Assembly: GCA_029782025.1 (NCBI GenBank)
Contig: JAKOVR010000033.1
Span: 1 to 34,027, forward strand
Origin: Actinomycetes bacterium
GTDB taxonomy: Bacteria > Actinomycetota > Acidimicrobiia > Acidimicrobiales > Acidimicrobilacustridaceae
Length of the DNA: 34,027 nucleotides
Reading direction: 5' to 3'
A model generated the notes under the pieces. That model saw only the letters and a program-made list of their open reading frames with translations, was not told the origin of the DNA and ran no database searches. Both the position numbers and the translations under genes were made by a program. Shown here piece after piece: positions 1 through 7,677 of this stretch; position 1 is the stretch's first letter; each line of letters opens with the position of its first letter.

Positions 1-2486
1 AGGACCTCGTGCCACGCCGTGGCGACGAGGAGCACGGTGCCGAGCAGGAGCGGTCCGGCCAGGCGCCGTGACCCGCCGGCCAGCACGGCCGCCACCCCGA
101 CGGCACCGGCGACGATGGCGTGGATCCCGTCGCCGTGATCGATGCGCTCGAGGAGAGCGGTGAGGCCGAGGCCGAGGATCGCCGGCCCGTAGGCGACCCA
201 GCTCGAAACGGCGGCGGCGGGCTCGATGGCGGCGGCGTGGTCCGGCCGACGGCACACCAGGCCGGCGACCAGCAGCACGGCGGCGACCGGTGCGGCGTAG
301 GCGTCGAGGGCGTGGACGTGGGCCACGGCGAGGTGGACCCAGGCCCCCAGCAGCATCACCGCGGCGCCGCCGAAACCGACGATCGGGTCGCGGCGGGCCA
401 GGCCGGCGGCGGCCGCCAGCCCACCGAGCAGCAGCAGCACCGTGGCGAACGTCCCCGCTTCGGCCAGGCCGAGGGCGAGCCCGACCGTGGCGCTCGAGGC
501 GGCGATGGCCGCCACGGGAAGGGCCCAGGCCCGGCGCCCCGCCGCCGACAGCGCCACGGCCGCCCCGCCGGCGAGGACGGCGACGACGGCGCTGGCGACG
601 CCCGTCTCGCCGATGGGCAGGCCCCGCTCCAGGCCGAGGGTCACGACGATGATCGGCACCGGGGCAGCGGCCAGGCTCAGCCCGGCGGGCCGCCGCAGGA
701 CCAGCGCATCGGCGGCGATCGTCACCACCAGCGCGGTCGCCAGCACCACCACCTCCGTCCGGCCGAGCCACGGCAGACCGAGGAGGCTGGCCACCGCGGC
801 CATTCGGCCGACCGCCGTGATCCACAAGGGGGAGACGGCACGGTCGCCGGCCCGGCGGGCCTCGGCGTCGAGCCGGCTGGCCGCGGGGTCCACGCCGACG
901 GCGGTGGCCCAGGCGACGAGGGCGGCGCCCACCAGCACCTGGGCGTGAGGCCATCCGTGGACCGCCGCGTTCGCCGCGGTCGCCCCCACCGTGAGCACGG
1001 CGGCGGCGTGGAGGGCGCCGGCGGCGTCCACGGACCCGACGGTGCGGGTCTCGAGCCGCAGCGCCGCCGCCCAGGTCAGCGCGGCGGCACCGGCCAGGGC
1101 GAGCCCGGCGGCGAGCCACCGGTCGTCGACGACGGCGGGGGCCACGACGACGAGGGCGGCGGCCACCGGGTGGGCGAGCGGACGCCCGCTGGCGACGGCC
1201 AACGCGGCGAGGGCGACGGCGGTGGTGGCGAGGACGGTGGTGGACGCCGTCGCCCACCACGTGGCGACCAGCACGGTGGCGGTGATCGCCGGGACCGCCG
1301 GCCACCACCCGCCCCCGACGAGGAGGGCCACGCCGGCGGGCGTGCGGTCCTTCAGGCGCCGGCGCTGGTCGGCCACGAGCCAGGCCACGACGGCGACGGC
1401 GCCGACGATCAGGAGGTCGGGACGACCGCCGGGGACGCCGGTGAGGATCGGGCGGGCCAGACCGAGCGCGCGGCTCACCCCGGCCAGCGCGCCGTCGGCG
1501 GCGAACCCGACGGCCGCCAGCGCGGCCACCTCGGTGGCGAGGGCGACGGTCCTGGCGGGACGGCCCCAGAACGGGTCCCGCCCGGTGCGGGCGGCCGCCA
1601 CCTCGGCGGCGAGGAAGGCGAGGGCGGCGGCGGCCCACACCGTGTCGGCGCCCGGCGCCGCCACCTGGACCGTCGCGGCCGCGCCCACGGCGACGGCGCC
1701 GCCGGCCAGCACCACGAAGAGGAGGTCACGGCGCCGATGGGCGATGCGGCCGAGCACGACCGCGCTCAGCACGGCGGCCACGGCGGGGCTCCACGGCGCG
1801 CCGGCAGCCCGCAGTCCGAGCGCGGCCGTGACCGGCTCCCGCACCTGGAGGGCCCCGGTGGCGAGGGCTGCGGCGGGCGCGAAGCCGCCGGCGATCGCCC
1901 ACGCGGCGGCGGGACCGTCGGTGCCCGGGCCATCGGCGGGGACGTGCGAGCGGAGGAGCTCGGCCGCCACGGCGATGCCGGCGAGGAGGACGGCGGCCGG
2001 GACGGACCACAGGCCGCCGGCGCCGAGGGCCGCCGCCCCGACCGCCGCCACCGCCACCCAACGCAGCACGGCGGACCGCTCCACCCGGTTGAGGACCGGG
2101 AACAGCACGGCACCGGTCAACCCCTCGGCCAGCACGGTGGCCGACCCGCTCCAACCGGCGTGCACGGCGACGGCGGCGACGTTGACGGGGACGAGGAAGG
2201 CGCCGAGGTGGTAGAGCACCGAGGAGGTGGCCGGGAGGGTCCGGCGCAGCGCCCGTCCGGCGACGAGGAACCCGCCGGTCGCCGCCATGATCACGGCCAG
2301 CTTCCCTGCGTCCTCGAGTGAGTCCCAGTGCACGGCCACGAACACCACGGCGGCAGCCAGGAGCAGCAGCGCGCCGGTGGCGGTCACCCAGATGGCGCCG
2401 GCCCGGCTGGGGTCGGGCTCCGGAAGGGGCGATGCCGGCGCGGCGGCACCCGGGGACGAAGGGGTGGGGGTGACGGATTCGGTCAT
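1..2486 (-). CDS. Large polytopic membrane protein, SCO7613/DUF2157-like (partial, runs off left edge)
   Basis: An open frame runs from an ATG at 2486 to the window edge (about 828 codons visible) with no stop. After a Pro/Ser/Ala-rich N-terminus of about 30 residues, the protein is an almost unbroken series of Ala/Val/Leu-rich hydrophobic segments separated by short Arg/Asp/Gly turns, so it should be an integral membrane protein with more than 20 spans. The first span, followed by an AVHWDSLEDAGKLAVIM segment and then LRRTLPATSS, resembles the start of the actinobacterial proteins called SCO7613 C-terminal-domain or DUF2157 membrane proteins. I infer the family from that pattern only, and the function is unknown. 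Very long open frames on the opposite strand here are Gly/Arg/Asp-rich shadows. It lies 107 bp downstream of the solute-binding protein gene, with a hairpin between them. Confidence 0.72.
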   Translation of the reverse strand, partial: MTESVTPTPSSPGAAAPASPLPEPDPSRAGAIWVTATGALLLLAAAVVFVAVHWDSLEDAGKLAVIMAATGGFLVAGRALRRTLPATSSVLYHLGAFLVPVNVAAVAVHAGWSGSATVLAEGLTGAVLFPVLNRVERSAVLRWVAVAAVGAAALGAGGLWSVPAAVLLAGIAVAAELLRSHVPADGPGTDGPAAAWAIAGGFAPAAALATGALQVREPVTAALGLRAAGAPWSPAVAAVLSAVVLGRIAHRRRDLLFVVLAGGAVAVGAAATVQVAAPGADTVWAAAALAFLAAEVAAARTGRDPFWGRPARTVALATEVAALAAVGFAADGALAGVSRALGLARPILTGVPGGRPDLLIVGAVAVVAWLVADQRRRLKDRTPAGVALLVGGGWWPAVPAITATVLVATWWATASTTVLATTAVALAALAVASGRPLAHPVAAALVVVAPAVVDDRWLAAGLALAGAAALTWAAALRLETRTVGSVDAAGALHAAAVLTVGATAANAAVHGWPHAQVLVGAALVAWATAVGVDPAASRLDAEARRAGDRAVSPLWITAVGRMAAVASLLGLPWLGRTEVVVLATALVVTIAADALVLRRPAGLSLAAAPVPIIVVTLGLERGLPIGETGVASAVVAVLAGGAAVALSAAGRRAWALPVAAIAASSATVGLALGLAEAGTFATVLLLLGGLAAAAGLARRDPIVGFGGAAVMLLGAWVHLAVAHVHALDAYAAPVAAVLLVAGLVCRRPDHAAAIEPAAAVSSWVAYGPAILGLGLTALLERIDHGDGIHAIVAGAVGVAAVLAGGSRRLAGPLLLGTVLLVATAWHEV

Positions 2487-2514
2487 GCCCCGACCGTCCC
2501 CCATCGTCGGGTCC

Positions 2515-2542
2515 CCGGGTAGGGGGGCGACCCCCTACCCGG
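2515..2542 (-). terminator. Perfect 12-bp GC hairpin after the solute-binding protein gene
   Basis: Positions 2515-2526 pair perfectly with 2531-2542 around a 4-nt loop. The hairpin lies about 50 nt past the stop of the leftward solute-binding protein gene and 29 nt before the start of the next leftward gene. There is no U-tract, so it would be a GC-hairpin type of terminator or an mRNA-end stabiliser. The flanking sequence is also rich in G runs. Confidence 0.55.
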
Positions 2543-2593
2543 CCCTGGGGGGCCGGTGGGGGGTCGTTCGGGGTCGGTGGGGGATCGCCCGGA

Positions 2594-4306
2594 TCAGGCC
2601 TTCTGCTTCCAGACGTACGGGAACAGCCACGGGTGGGGGAGGAAGTTGCCGAAGCTGCGCTGCCGGGCCGAGTTCATGCCGTGGACGTTCTTCTGGGTGA
2701 TGAGCGAGAACGGCGTGTTGAAGAGCCAGGTGTTGATGGCGGCGCTGTTGAGCTCGCGGGTGAGCTCCTTGTAGGCCTCGCGGCGGACGGCGGCGTCCTC
2801 GGTGCTCCGGGACTTCTCCAGCGCCTTGTCGATGATGTCGCTCTTGTACTGGTTGAAGTTGATGGAGAGCACGCCGAGGCCCTTGGCCGTGGAGCTGCTC
2901 CAGAAGTAGAAGTTGCCGTCGGGGTCGGGGTAGGCGTAGTTGCGGAAGTAGCCGACCTGGTAGGCGCTGTTCACGAGCTGCAGGATGTAGTTGGTCTGCT
3001 CGGCCGTGCTGATCGTGCACTTGATGCCGACCTGGGCCCACTGCTGCTGGAGCGCTTGCATGATGGTGCGGTCGTCGGTGTTGGCCAGGCCCGAGAACTC
3101 GAAGGAGATCTCGTCGTAGCCCGTGTCCTTCTTGAAGAGCTCGATCTCTTCCTTGGCCTTGGCCTGGTCGAACGGGTAGTACCCGGCTTCCGAGTCGGGG
3201 AAGGAGAACTTGCTCGACGACGGAACGGGCGTGTCGGACATGGTGACCGGCTCACCCTCGCTGATGATGTCGACGATGGCCTGGCGGTTCGTCGCGTAGG
3301 CGAGAGCGCGGCGGGCGTGGACGTTCTTGAAGGGGTTCTTGCGCTTGGTCGGGTCCTCCAGCACGTTGAGCAGGAGGTAGGTCTTCTCGCTGCTCCAGTC
3401 CTTGATGACCGTGTAGTCGTCCTTGGTGGAGGCCACGTCGGCGGCTCGGTTGGTCATCACCACGTCGATGTCGCCGGACTTGAGGCCGTTGGTGCGGGTC
3501 TGGGAGTCGGTGATCGGCTTGAAGTCGATGGCGTCGAGGTACGGCAGCGCGTTGCCCTTGTCGTCCTTCTTCCAGTAGCTCGGGTTCTTCTTCACGGCGA
3601 AGACGTGGTCGGGGTCCCACTTCTCGAACACGAATGGGCCGGTGCCGATGGGGCGCTTGTTCCCGCCGTCCTCGGCGTCGAGCATCTCGTTGGCCATGAT
3701 CATGCCGGTGCCGTTGCCCTGGACGGTGGGGTACGAGGCCCACTGCTTGGTGAGCTTCACCTCGACGGTGGAGTCGTCGACGGCGGTGGCCGAGGTGAAG
3801 TAGTCCTTCATGGCGAGGCTCGAGAGCGGCGCCTTGGTGGCGTAGTACTCGACGTTGCGGGCCACCACCTTGGCGTCGAGCTTCTCGCCGTTGTGGAAGG
3901 TGATGCCCTTGCGCACCTTGATCGTCCACTTCGAGTAGTCGCCCGGCGCCGCCGTCATCGACTCGGCCAACCAGGGTTCATAGGTGCCGTCAGCGCTGAA
4001 GGTCATCAGCGGCTCGAGGACGGAGGACACGACGGTGATGCCGGCGTCGGCCAGCTGGCTGAGGCCCGGGTTCCACCCGTTGGACTCCCCGGTGACCGCG
4101 ACGACGATCTTGCCGCCCGTCTCCGGGGTCATGTCCGGCTCGAGCACGTTGTCGTTGACCACGGTGCCCGGGGTGCTGCCCCCGCTGCCGCCCTTGGCCC
4201 CTGCGTTGCCCTGATCGGACTTCGAGCAGGCGCCGGCCAGGAGACCGACCGCCAGGGCCGCCGTCAGGGCGAGATGGCCCCCGCGCCGTGCATGGTTTCC
4301 GAACAT
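2594..4306 (-). CDS. ABC transporter substrate-binding lipoprotein, family 5 (peptide/nickel/oligopeptide type)
   Basis: A 570-residue extracytoplasmic binding protein. The ATG at 4306 is preceded by a good ribosome site (GGAGGG about 5 nt upstream), so I prefer it to an upstream in-frame ATG at 4450. The N-terminus is a lipoprotein signal with lipobox LAGAC and lipidated Cys27, followed by a Gly/Ser linker. The mature part has the SBP_bac_5 layout: the RKGITFHNGEKLDA signature at about 133-146, a central GTGPFVFEKWDPDH segment, and a C-terminus ending WLFPYVWKQKA. Family members deliver peptides, opines or metals to an ABC permease, but no permease or ATPase gene lies nearby, so the partner must be encoded elsewhere and the ligand is unknown. 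It has its own promoter and follows the response-regulator gene by 159 bp on the same strand. Confidence 0.9.
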   Translation of the reverse strand: MFGNHARRGGHLALTAALAVGLLAGACSKSDQGNAGAKGGSGGSTPGTVVNDNVLEPDMTPETGGKIVVAVTGESNGWNPGLSQLADAGITVVSSVLEPLMTFSADGTYEPWLAESMTAAPGDYSKWTIKVRKGITFHNGEKLDAKVVARNVEYYATKAPLSSLAMKDYFTSATAVDDSTVEVKLTKQWASYPTVQGNGTGMIMANEMLDAEDGGNKRPIGTGPFVFEKWDPDHVFAVKKNPSYWKKDDKGNALPYLDAIDFKPITDSQTRTNGLKSGDIDVVMTNRAADVASTKDDYTVIKDWSSEKTYLLLNVLEDPTKRKNPFKNVHARRALAYATNRQAIVDIISEGEPVTMSDTPVPSSSKFSFPDSEAGYYPFDQAKAKEEIELFKKDTGYDEISFEFSGLANTDDRTIMQALQQQWAQVGIKCTISTAEQTNYILQLVNSAYQVGYFRNYAYPDPDGNFYFWSSSTAKGLGVLSINFNQYKSDIIDKALEKSRSTEDAAVRREAYKELTRELNSAAINTWLFNTPFSLITQKNVHGMNSARQRSFGNFLPHPWLFPYVWKQKA

Positions 4307-4420
4307 GTTCCCTCCGTTCGCCAACCCGCGAGCTCGGTGGCGGGTCGGGTCCGCCGGCCGGCCCTCATTAGAGCAAACCGGGAGCGGTCGTGCTGCCCAT
4401 CGCGCCGTCGCGGGGCCGTC

Positions 4421-4450
4421 ATTATCTGACGGAGTATCAGGAATCTGCAA
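4421..4450 (-). promoter_or_regulatory. Predicted promoter of the solute-binding protein gene
   Basis: Reading leftward, -35 TTGCAG (4450-4445), an 18-bp spacer and -10 GATAAT (4426-4421). This is the most consensus-like -10 box in the window. It predicts a start near 4414 and a leader of about 108 nt before the ATG at 4306. A short inverted repeat (CTGA ... TCAG) lies within the spacer. Confidence 0.5.
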
Positions 4451-4465
4451 ACAGGGACGATACGG

Positions 4466-5098
4466 TCACTCGATGCCGTGGTCGAGGGCGTAGCGGATCA
4501 GCTCCTGCTTCCGGCTGAGGTGGAGCTTGCCCAGGATGTTGCGCACGTGGTTCTCGACGGTCTTCTCGGCGATGAAGAGCTGCTCGCCGATCTCGCGGTA
4601 GGTGTGCCCGCGGGCGACGTACTGGAGGACCTCGCGCTCCCGGTCCGAGAGCGGCTGGAACGGCCCGGCGTCGCGGGCCATCCGGCGGAACTCGCCGAGC
4701 ACGAGCGCGGCGAGGGCCGGCGAGAACACCGGCTCACCCTTGGCGGCGCGCCACAAGGCGTCCCGCAGCTCCGCCGGCGGGGTGGACTTCACCAGGTACC
4801 CGCAGGCGCCCGCCGACACGGCGTCGAGCAGGTCGCGCTCGGCCTCGGACACCGTCAACATCACGACCGCGGTGGTGTCGCCGCAGGTCTGGGCCACCTT
4901 GAGCCCTCCCCCGTTGGGCATGTTGAGGTCGCACACCACCACGTCGGGGGTGGTCCTCGTGATGACCTCGATCGCCTCGTCGGCGTCGCCGGCCTCCCCG
5001 ACCACGTGGAAGTTCTCGCCCAGGTCGGCCCGGAGCCCGCTGCGCCAGATGGGGTGGTCGTCGCAGACCACGACCCGGACCTTGGAGAGCGAGGCCAT
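4466..5098 (-). CDS. LuxR/NarL-family response regulator
   Basis: A 210-residue two-domain regulator. The receiver domain (about 7-122) has acidic residues Asp13/Asp14, phospho-acceptor Asp57 in VVVCDLNMP and the conserved Lys104 in YLVKS. The C-terminal LuxR helix-turn-helix (about 148-205) begins PLSDREREVLQYVARG and contains the EKTVENHVRNILGKL recognition region. Phosphorylation by the partner kinase should promote dimerisation and DNA binding. It starts 23 nt after the histidine kinase stop, so the two form an operon. Plausible targets in view are the divergent desaturase beyond the kinase and the downstream solute-binding protein. Both targets are inference from position. Confidence 0.93.
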   Translation of the reverse strand: MASLSKVRVVVCDDHPIWRSGLRADLGENFHVVGEAGDADEAIEVITRTTPDVVVCDLNMPNGGGLKVAQTCGDTTAVVMLTVSEAERDLLDAVSAGACGYLVKSTPPAELRDALWRAAKGEPVFSPALAALVLGEFRRMARDAGPFQPLSDREREVLQYVARGHTYREIGEQLFIAEKTVENHVRNILGKLHLSRKQELIRYALDHGIE

Positions 5099-5121
5099 GC
5101 CGGCAGGATAGGAGTCCCGGG

Positions 5122-6300
5122 TCAGACGCGCATGCGCACCTCGGCGCCGGCGCCGGGGCGGCTGTCGATCTCCACCGACCCGCCGACGTCGGCCAGCCGG
5201 CCCCGGACCGACGTGGTCAGGCCCGTCCCCTCATCGGTCGCGGCGGGGTCGAAGCCCTCACCGTCGTCCTTCACGCTGCAGAAGATGCCGCCGTCGTCGT
5301 CCTGGTCGACGTAGACCGTGGCCCGGGTGGCGTGACCGTGCTTGGCGGCGTTGGTCAAGGCCTCGGCCACGGCCCCCTTCAACGCCGCCACCACCGCGTC
5401 GCCGGGCGCCGCCGGTTCGGTGACGGCCACGACCTCGGCCCGCAGGCCGTCGCGGCGTTCAACAAGGGCTGCCGCGGCCCGCAGTTCGGCCAACAGGTCG
5501 GGGCCTCGGCGTCGCGCCCCGAGCGTCCGGCGCTCCCGCCGCGCGCCGAAGAGGAACTCCCTCAGCTCGGTCTCCTGGTCCCGCGCCAGGCGCACCAACT
5601 CCTCGTCGGTGCTCCGGCGCTGGATCACGGCCAGGGTCTGCAGCACCCCGTCGTGCAGCGTCCGGCCGACCTCCTCCCGGGCCCGGGCCAGCGCCACCTC
5701 GCGCTCGGCCTCCCGCAGCTTGATGGCGGCGAACCCGGTCACCGCGCCGCCCAGCGCGTAGAGCACCACGGTGCCCCACGCCCCCATGACCTCGTCCCCC
5801 GTCCACGACAGCTCGCCGAACCGGAGCGCCCCGAGCCAGGCCGTGGTGCCCACGGCGGTGCCCGCCGCGAACCCGATCCGCCCGGCGGCGGCGACGCCCA
5901 TCACGAAGACCCAGGTGAACGGCCAGATGGAGCCGAGCGACTGCGAGTGGAAGTTGTGCGGTCCGTAGGCCCACTCGTCGAGGAACACCAGCGCCAGGGC
6001 AAGCGTGCCGTGCACGGTGCGAGCGATCGGCTGGAGGAGGCGGGCGGCCTGGGTGCGCACCGTCACCGTGGACCACGCCGTGAAGGCGAGGGCGGCGGCG
6101 ACGAGGGCGGCGGCCGGGCCGGGGTGGGCGAGCGAGATCCGACCGGCGTCGCTGCCCGGCGCGTTGGCGGCCTGGGCCAGGTCGATCCCGAGGGCGACGG
6201 CCGCCCAGATCCCGGCGACCCATTCGAACGCGACGATCCCGGTGAGCAGGCTGCGCTCGAGCGCCGCCTCGTCGCCGTCCGGACCGGCCGTGGTCACCAT
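5122..6300 (-). CDS. Membrane sensor histidine kinase, HisKA_3 (NarL/DesK) type
   Basis: About 392 residues from the ATG at 6300; an in-frame GTG at 6330 would add ten residues, and neither start has a clear ribosome site. The N-terminal half (about 18-195) has five or six hydrophobic spans and no large extracytoplasmic domain, as in kinases that sense the membrane itself. A short linker leads to the dimerisation and phosphorylation helix with His216 in GRTLHDGVLQTL. A HATPase_c domain fills about 290-392, with the N-box EALTNAAKHG, the G-box DDGEGFD and a C-terminal GTGLTTSVRGRLADVGG. It is co-transcribed with the response regulator and divergent from the fatty acid desaturase. The overall layout matches DesK/LiaS-type kinases and actinobacterial MacS-like kinases. 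The signal is not evident from sequence. Confidence 0.9.
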   Translation of the reverse strand: MVTTAGPDGDEAALERSLLTGIVAFEWVAGIWAAVALGIDLAQAANAPGSDAGRISLAHPGPAAALVAAALAFTAWSTVTVRTQAARLLQPIARTVHGTLALALVFLDEWAYGPHNFHSQSLGSIWPFTWVFVMGVAAAGRIGFAAGTAVGTTAWLGALRFGELSWTGDEVMGAWGTVVLYALGGAVTGFAAIKLREAEREVALARAREEVGRTLHDGVLQTLAVIQRRSTDEELVRLARDQETELREFLFGARRERRTLGARRRGPDLLAELRAAAALVERRDGLRAEVVAVTEPAAPGDAVVAALKGAVAEALTNAAKHGHATRATVYVDQDDDGGIFCSVKDDGEGFDPAATDEGTGLTTSVRGRLADVGGSVEIDSRPGAGAEVRMRV

Positions 6301-6320
6301 CGGGTCACCATGGCGGTCAC

Positions 6321-6340
6321 GGTAGGGCACGGTAGGGCAC
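6321..6340. repeat. Two tandem 10-bp units between kinase and desaturase genes
   Basis: Two perfect head-to-tail copies of GGTAGGGCAC lie at the start of the kinase gene, in the divergent regulatory region. They make the choice of kinase start ambiguous, because each copy carries a possible GTG on the minus strand. They could also be regulator contact sites. Confidence 0.5.
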
Positions 6341-6385
6341 GGGCCGCGGCGGCGCCGGCCGTGACGGACGTCTCGGCCCGGACCT

Positions 6386-6414
6386 TTGCCGGCCTACCGA
6401 CCGGTAGGTAGGCT
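6386..6414 (+). promoter_or_regulatory. Predicted desaturase promoter with an operator-like palindrome in its spacer
   Basis: -35 TTGCCG (6386-6391), a 17-bp spacer, and -10 TAGGCT (6409-6414). The spacer contains a perfect 7+7 inverted repeat with a 2-nt centre, CCTACCG-AC-CGGTAGG (6393-6408). The predicted transcription start falls on the GTG at 6421, so the message would be leaderless. A palindrome filling the space between -35 and -10 is the usual position for a TetR-type repressor site. A NarL-type activator would normally bind upstream of -35. Confidence 0.6.
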
Positions 6415-6420
6415 ATGGGG

Positions 6421-7578
6421 GTGACCATGCTCGAACCCACGGCAGCCTCTCAGGGGAGCGGCGACGACGGCGGCGACGCCAGCGACGCCGGCGGCGATCG
6501 CGAGGACCGGAAGGGCTCGCTCCTGCCGGTCATCCGCGTCATCCCGCCCGAGGCGTACGAGAACCCCACCTGGAAGGGCCTCGCCTACTTCGGTCGCGAC
6601 GTCGCGATGTACGCCGCCATCGTGGCGGGGCTGATCCTCGTCGACAACGTGCTCGTCACCGCGCTCCTGTGGGTGGCGGCGGCGGTGGTGGTGTCCGGGC
6701 TGTTCATCGTGGGCCACGACGCCGCCCACGAATCGTTGTTCTCCACCAAGCGGCTCAACAGCCTGATCGGCCACCTGGCGATGTTGCCCTCCTGGCACGT
6801 CTACGAGGGGTGGGTGCTCGGGCACAACCGGCTCCACCACGGCTACACCGTCCGCCAGGGGTTCGACTTCGTGTGGCACCCCTACACGGTGGAGCAGTGG
6901 GGCCAGATGAGCGCCTTCGAGAAGCTTCGCCACCGGTTCGAGTGGTCCTGGGCCGGCGCCGGCGCCTACTACCTGCGTGAGGTCTGGTGGCACAAGATGA
7001 TGGTCGGGGCGCCGCCCGGGCGCTGGGTCAAGGCCATCCGCCGCGACCGGTTCATCATCCTGGGATGGATCGTGGCCACGTCCCTGGTGCTCGGCGCGGT
7101 CGGGGCGGTCCGCTACGGCACCGTCATCGGCGCCCTGTGGATGATCCTCAAGGTGTCCGTCGTGCCCTTCCTCTGCTTCAACTTCGTGATCGGCTCGTTC
7201 GTCCACGTCCACCACATCCAGCCGTCGATCCGGTGGTGGAAGAAGCGGGAGTGGACCAAGTTCCGCGGTCAGATGGAAGGCACCACGGTCCTGCGGGCGC
7301 CGAAGGGGCTGAACTTCTTCATCCACTGGATCATGGTCCACGTCCCCCACCACGTGGACATGCGCATCCCGATGTACCACCTCGAGCTCGCCACCGACGC
7401 CATCAAGGAGGCGTTCCCCGGCGTGATCCACGAGGACAAGCTGCGCTTCCGCGACTTCGTGGCCAACACCCGGGTGTGCAAGCTGTACGACTTCGACGAG
7501 GGCCACTGGCTGACCTACGCCGAGGCCGACGCCCGTCTCGCCGAGGCGGGGCGGGCCACCGACACAGCGGCGGCCTGA
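6421..7578 (+). CDS. Membrane fatty acid desaturase (three-histidine-box, acyl-lipid/omega-6 type)
   Basis: About 385 residues. Candidate starts are ATG 6415, GTG 6421 and ATG 6427; I chose 6421 because the promoter places the transcript start there. The N-terminus is hydrophilic and Asp/Gly-rich. All three di-iron histidine boxes are present: HDAAH at about 99-103, HNRLHH at about 135-140 and HVPHH at about 307-311. They are separated by hydrophobic pairs (about 63-97 and 210-260), as in membrane-bound desaturases of the FA_desaturase family. Such enzymes use O2 and reduced ferredoxin or cytochrome b5 to put a cis double bond into acyl chains of lipids. Substrate and bond position cannot be read from sequence; a carotenoid or sterol oxygenase role is less likely. 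It is divergent from the two-component operon and ends at a strong hairpin. Confidence 0.88.
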   Translation: MTMLEPTAASQGSGDDGGDASDAGGDREDRKGSLLPVIRVIPPEAYENPTWKGLAYFGRDVAMYAAIVAGLILVDNVLVTALLWVAAAVVVSGLFIVGHDAAHESLFSTKRLNSLIGHLAMLPSWHVYEGWVLGHNRLHHGYTVRQGFDFVWHPYTVEQWGQMSAFEKLRHRFEWSWAGAGAYYLREVWWHKMMVGAPPGRWVKAIRRDRFIILGWIVATSLVLGAVGAVRYGTVIGALWMILKVSVVPFLCFNFVIGSFVHVHHIQPSIRWWKKREWTKFRGQMEGTTVLRAPKGLNFFIHWIMVHVPHHVDMRIPMYHLELATDAIKEAFPGVIHEDKLRFRDFVANTRVCKLYDFDEGHWLTYAEADARLAEAGRATDTAAA

Positions 7579-7593
7579 CCCGCCAGCCACCAT

Positions 7594-7641
7594 CGTCTGG
7601 ATGCAACGAGGGACCCATCTGTCCCGATCTGCATCCAGACG
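7594..7641. terminator. Hairpin between convergent genes; copy 1 of a repeated element
   Basis: Arms 7594-7605 and 7630-7641 pair perfectly (12 bp), with an inner 5-bp stem (7610-7614 with 7621-7625) separated by an internal loop. It lies between the 3' ends of the desaturase and the polyprenyl synthase and could stop transcription from both sides. The right side CGATCTGCATCCAGACG is identical over 17 nt to the hairpin at 15200-15249. Confidence 0.65.
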
Positions 7642-7677
7642 CCGAGAAGGGCGTTCAGGCCGAGAAGGGCGTTCAGG
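7642..7677. repeat. 18-bp tandem duplication at the 3' end of the polyprenyl synthase gene
   Basis: Two perfect copies of CCGAGAAGGGCGTTCAGG (7642-7659, 7660-7677) plus the start of a third. The stop codon of the leftward gene (7673-7675) lies in the second copy, so the event duplicated the very end of the coding region just past the stop. Confidence 0.7.

Noticed and set aside
120..2321. A 733-codon rightward open frame rich in Gly, Arg, Asp and Pro
   Set aside because: It is antisense to a leftward frame that reads as a coherent multi-span membrane protein. Its composition is typical of a GC-rich shadow and it has no recognisable motif.
2633..4429. A 598-codon rightward frame
   Set aside because: It lies opposite the solute-binding protein, whose lipobox and family motifs are clear.
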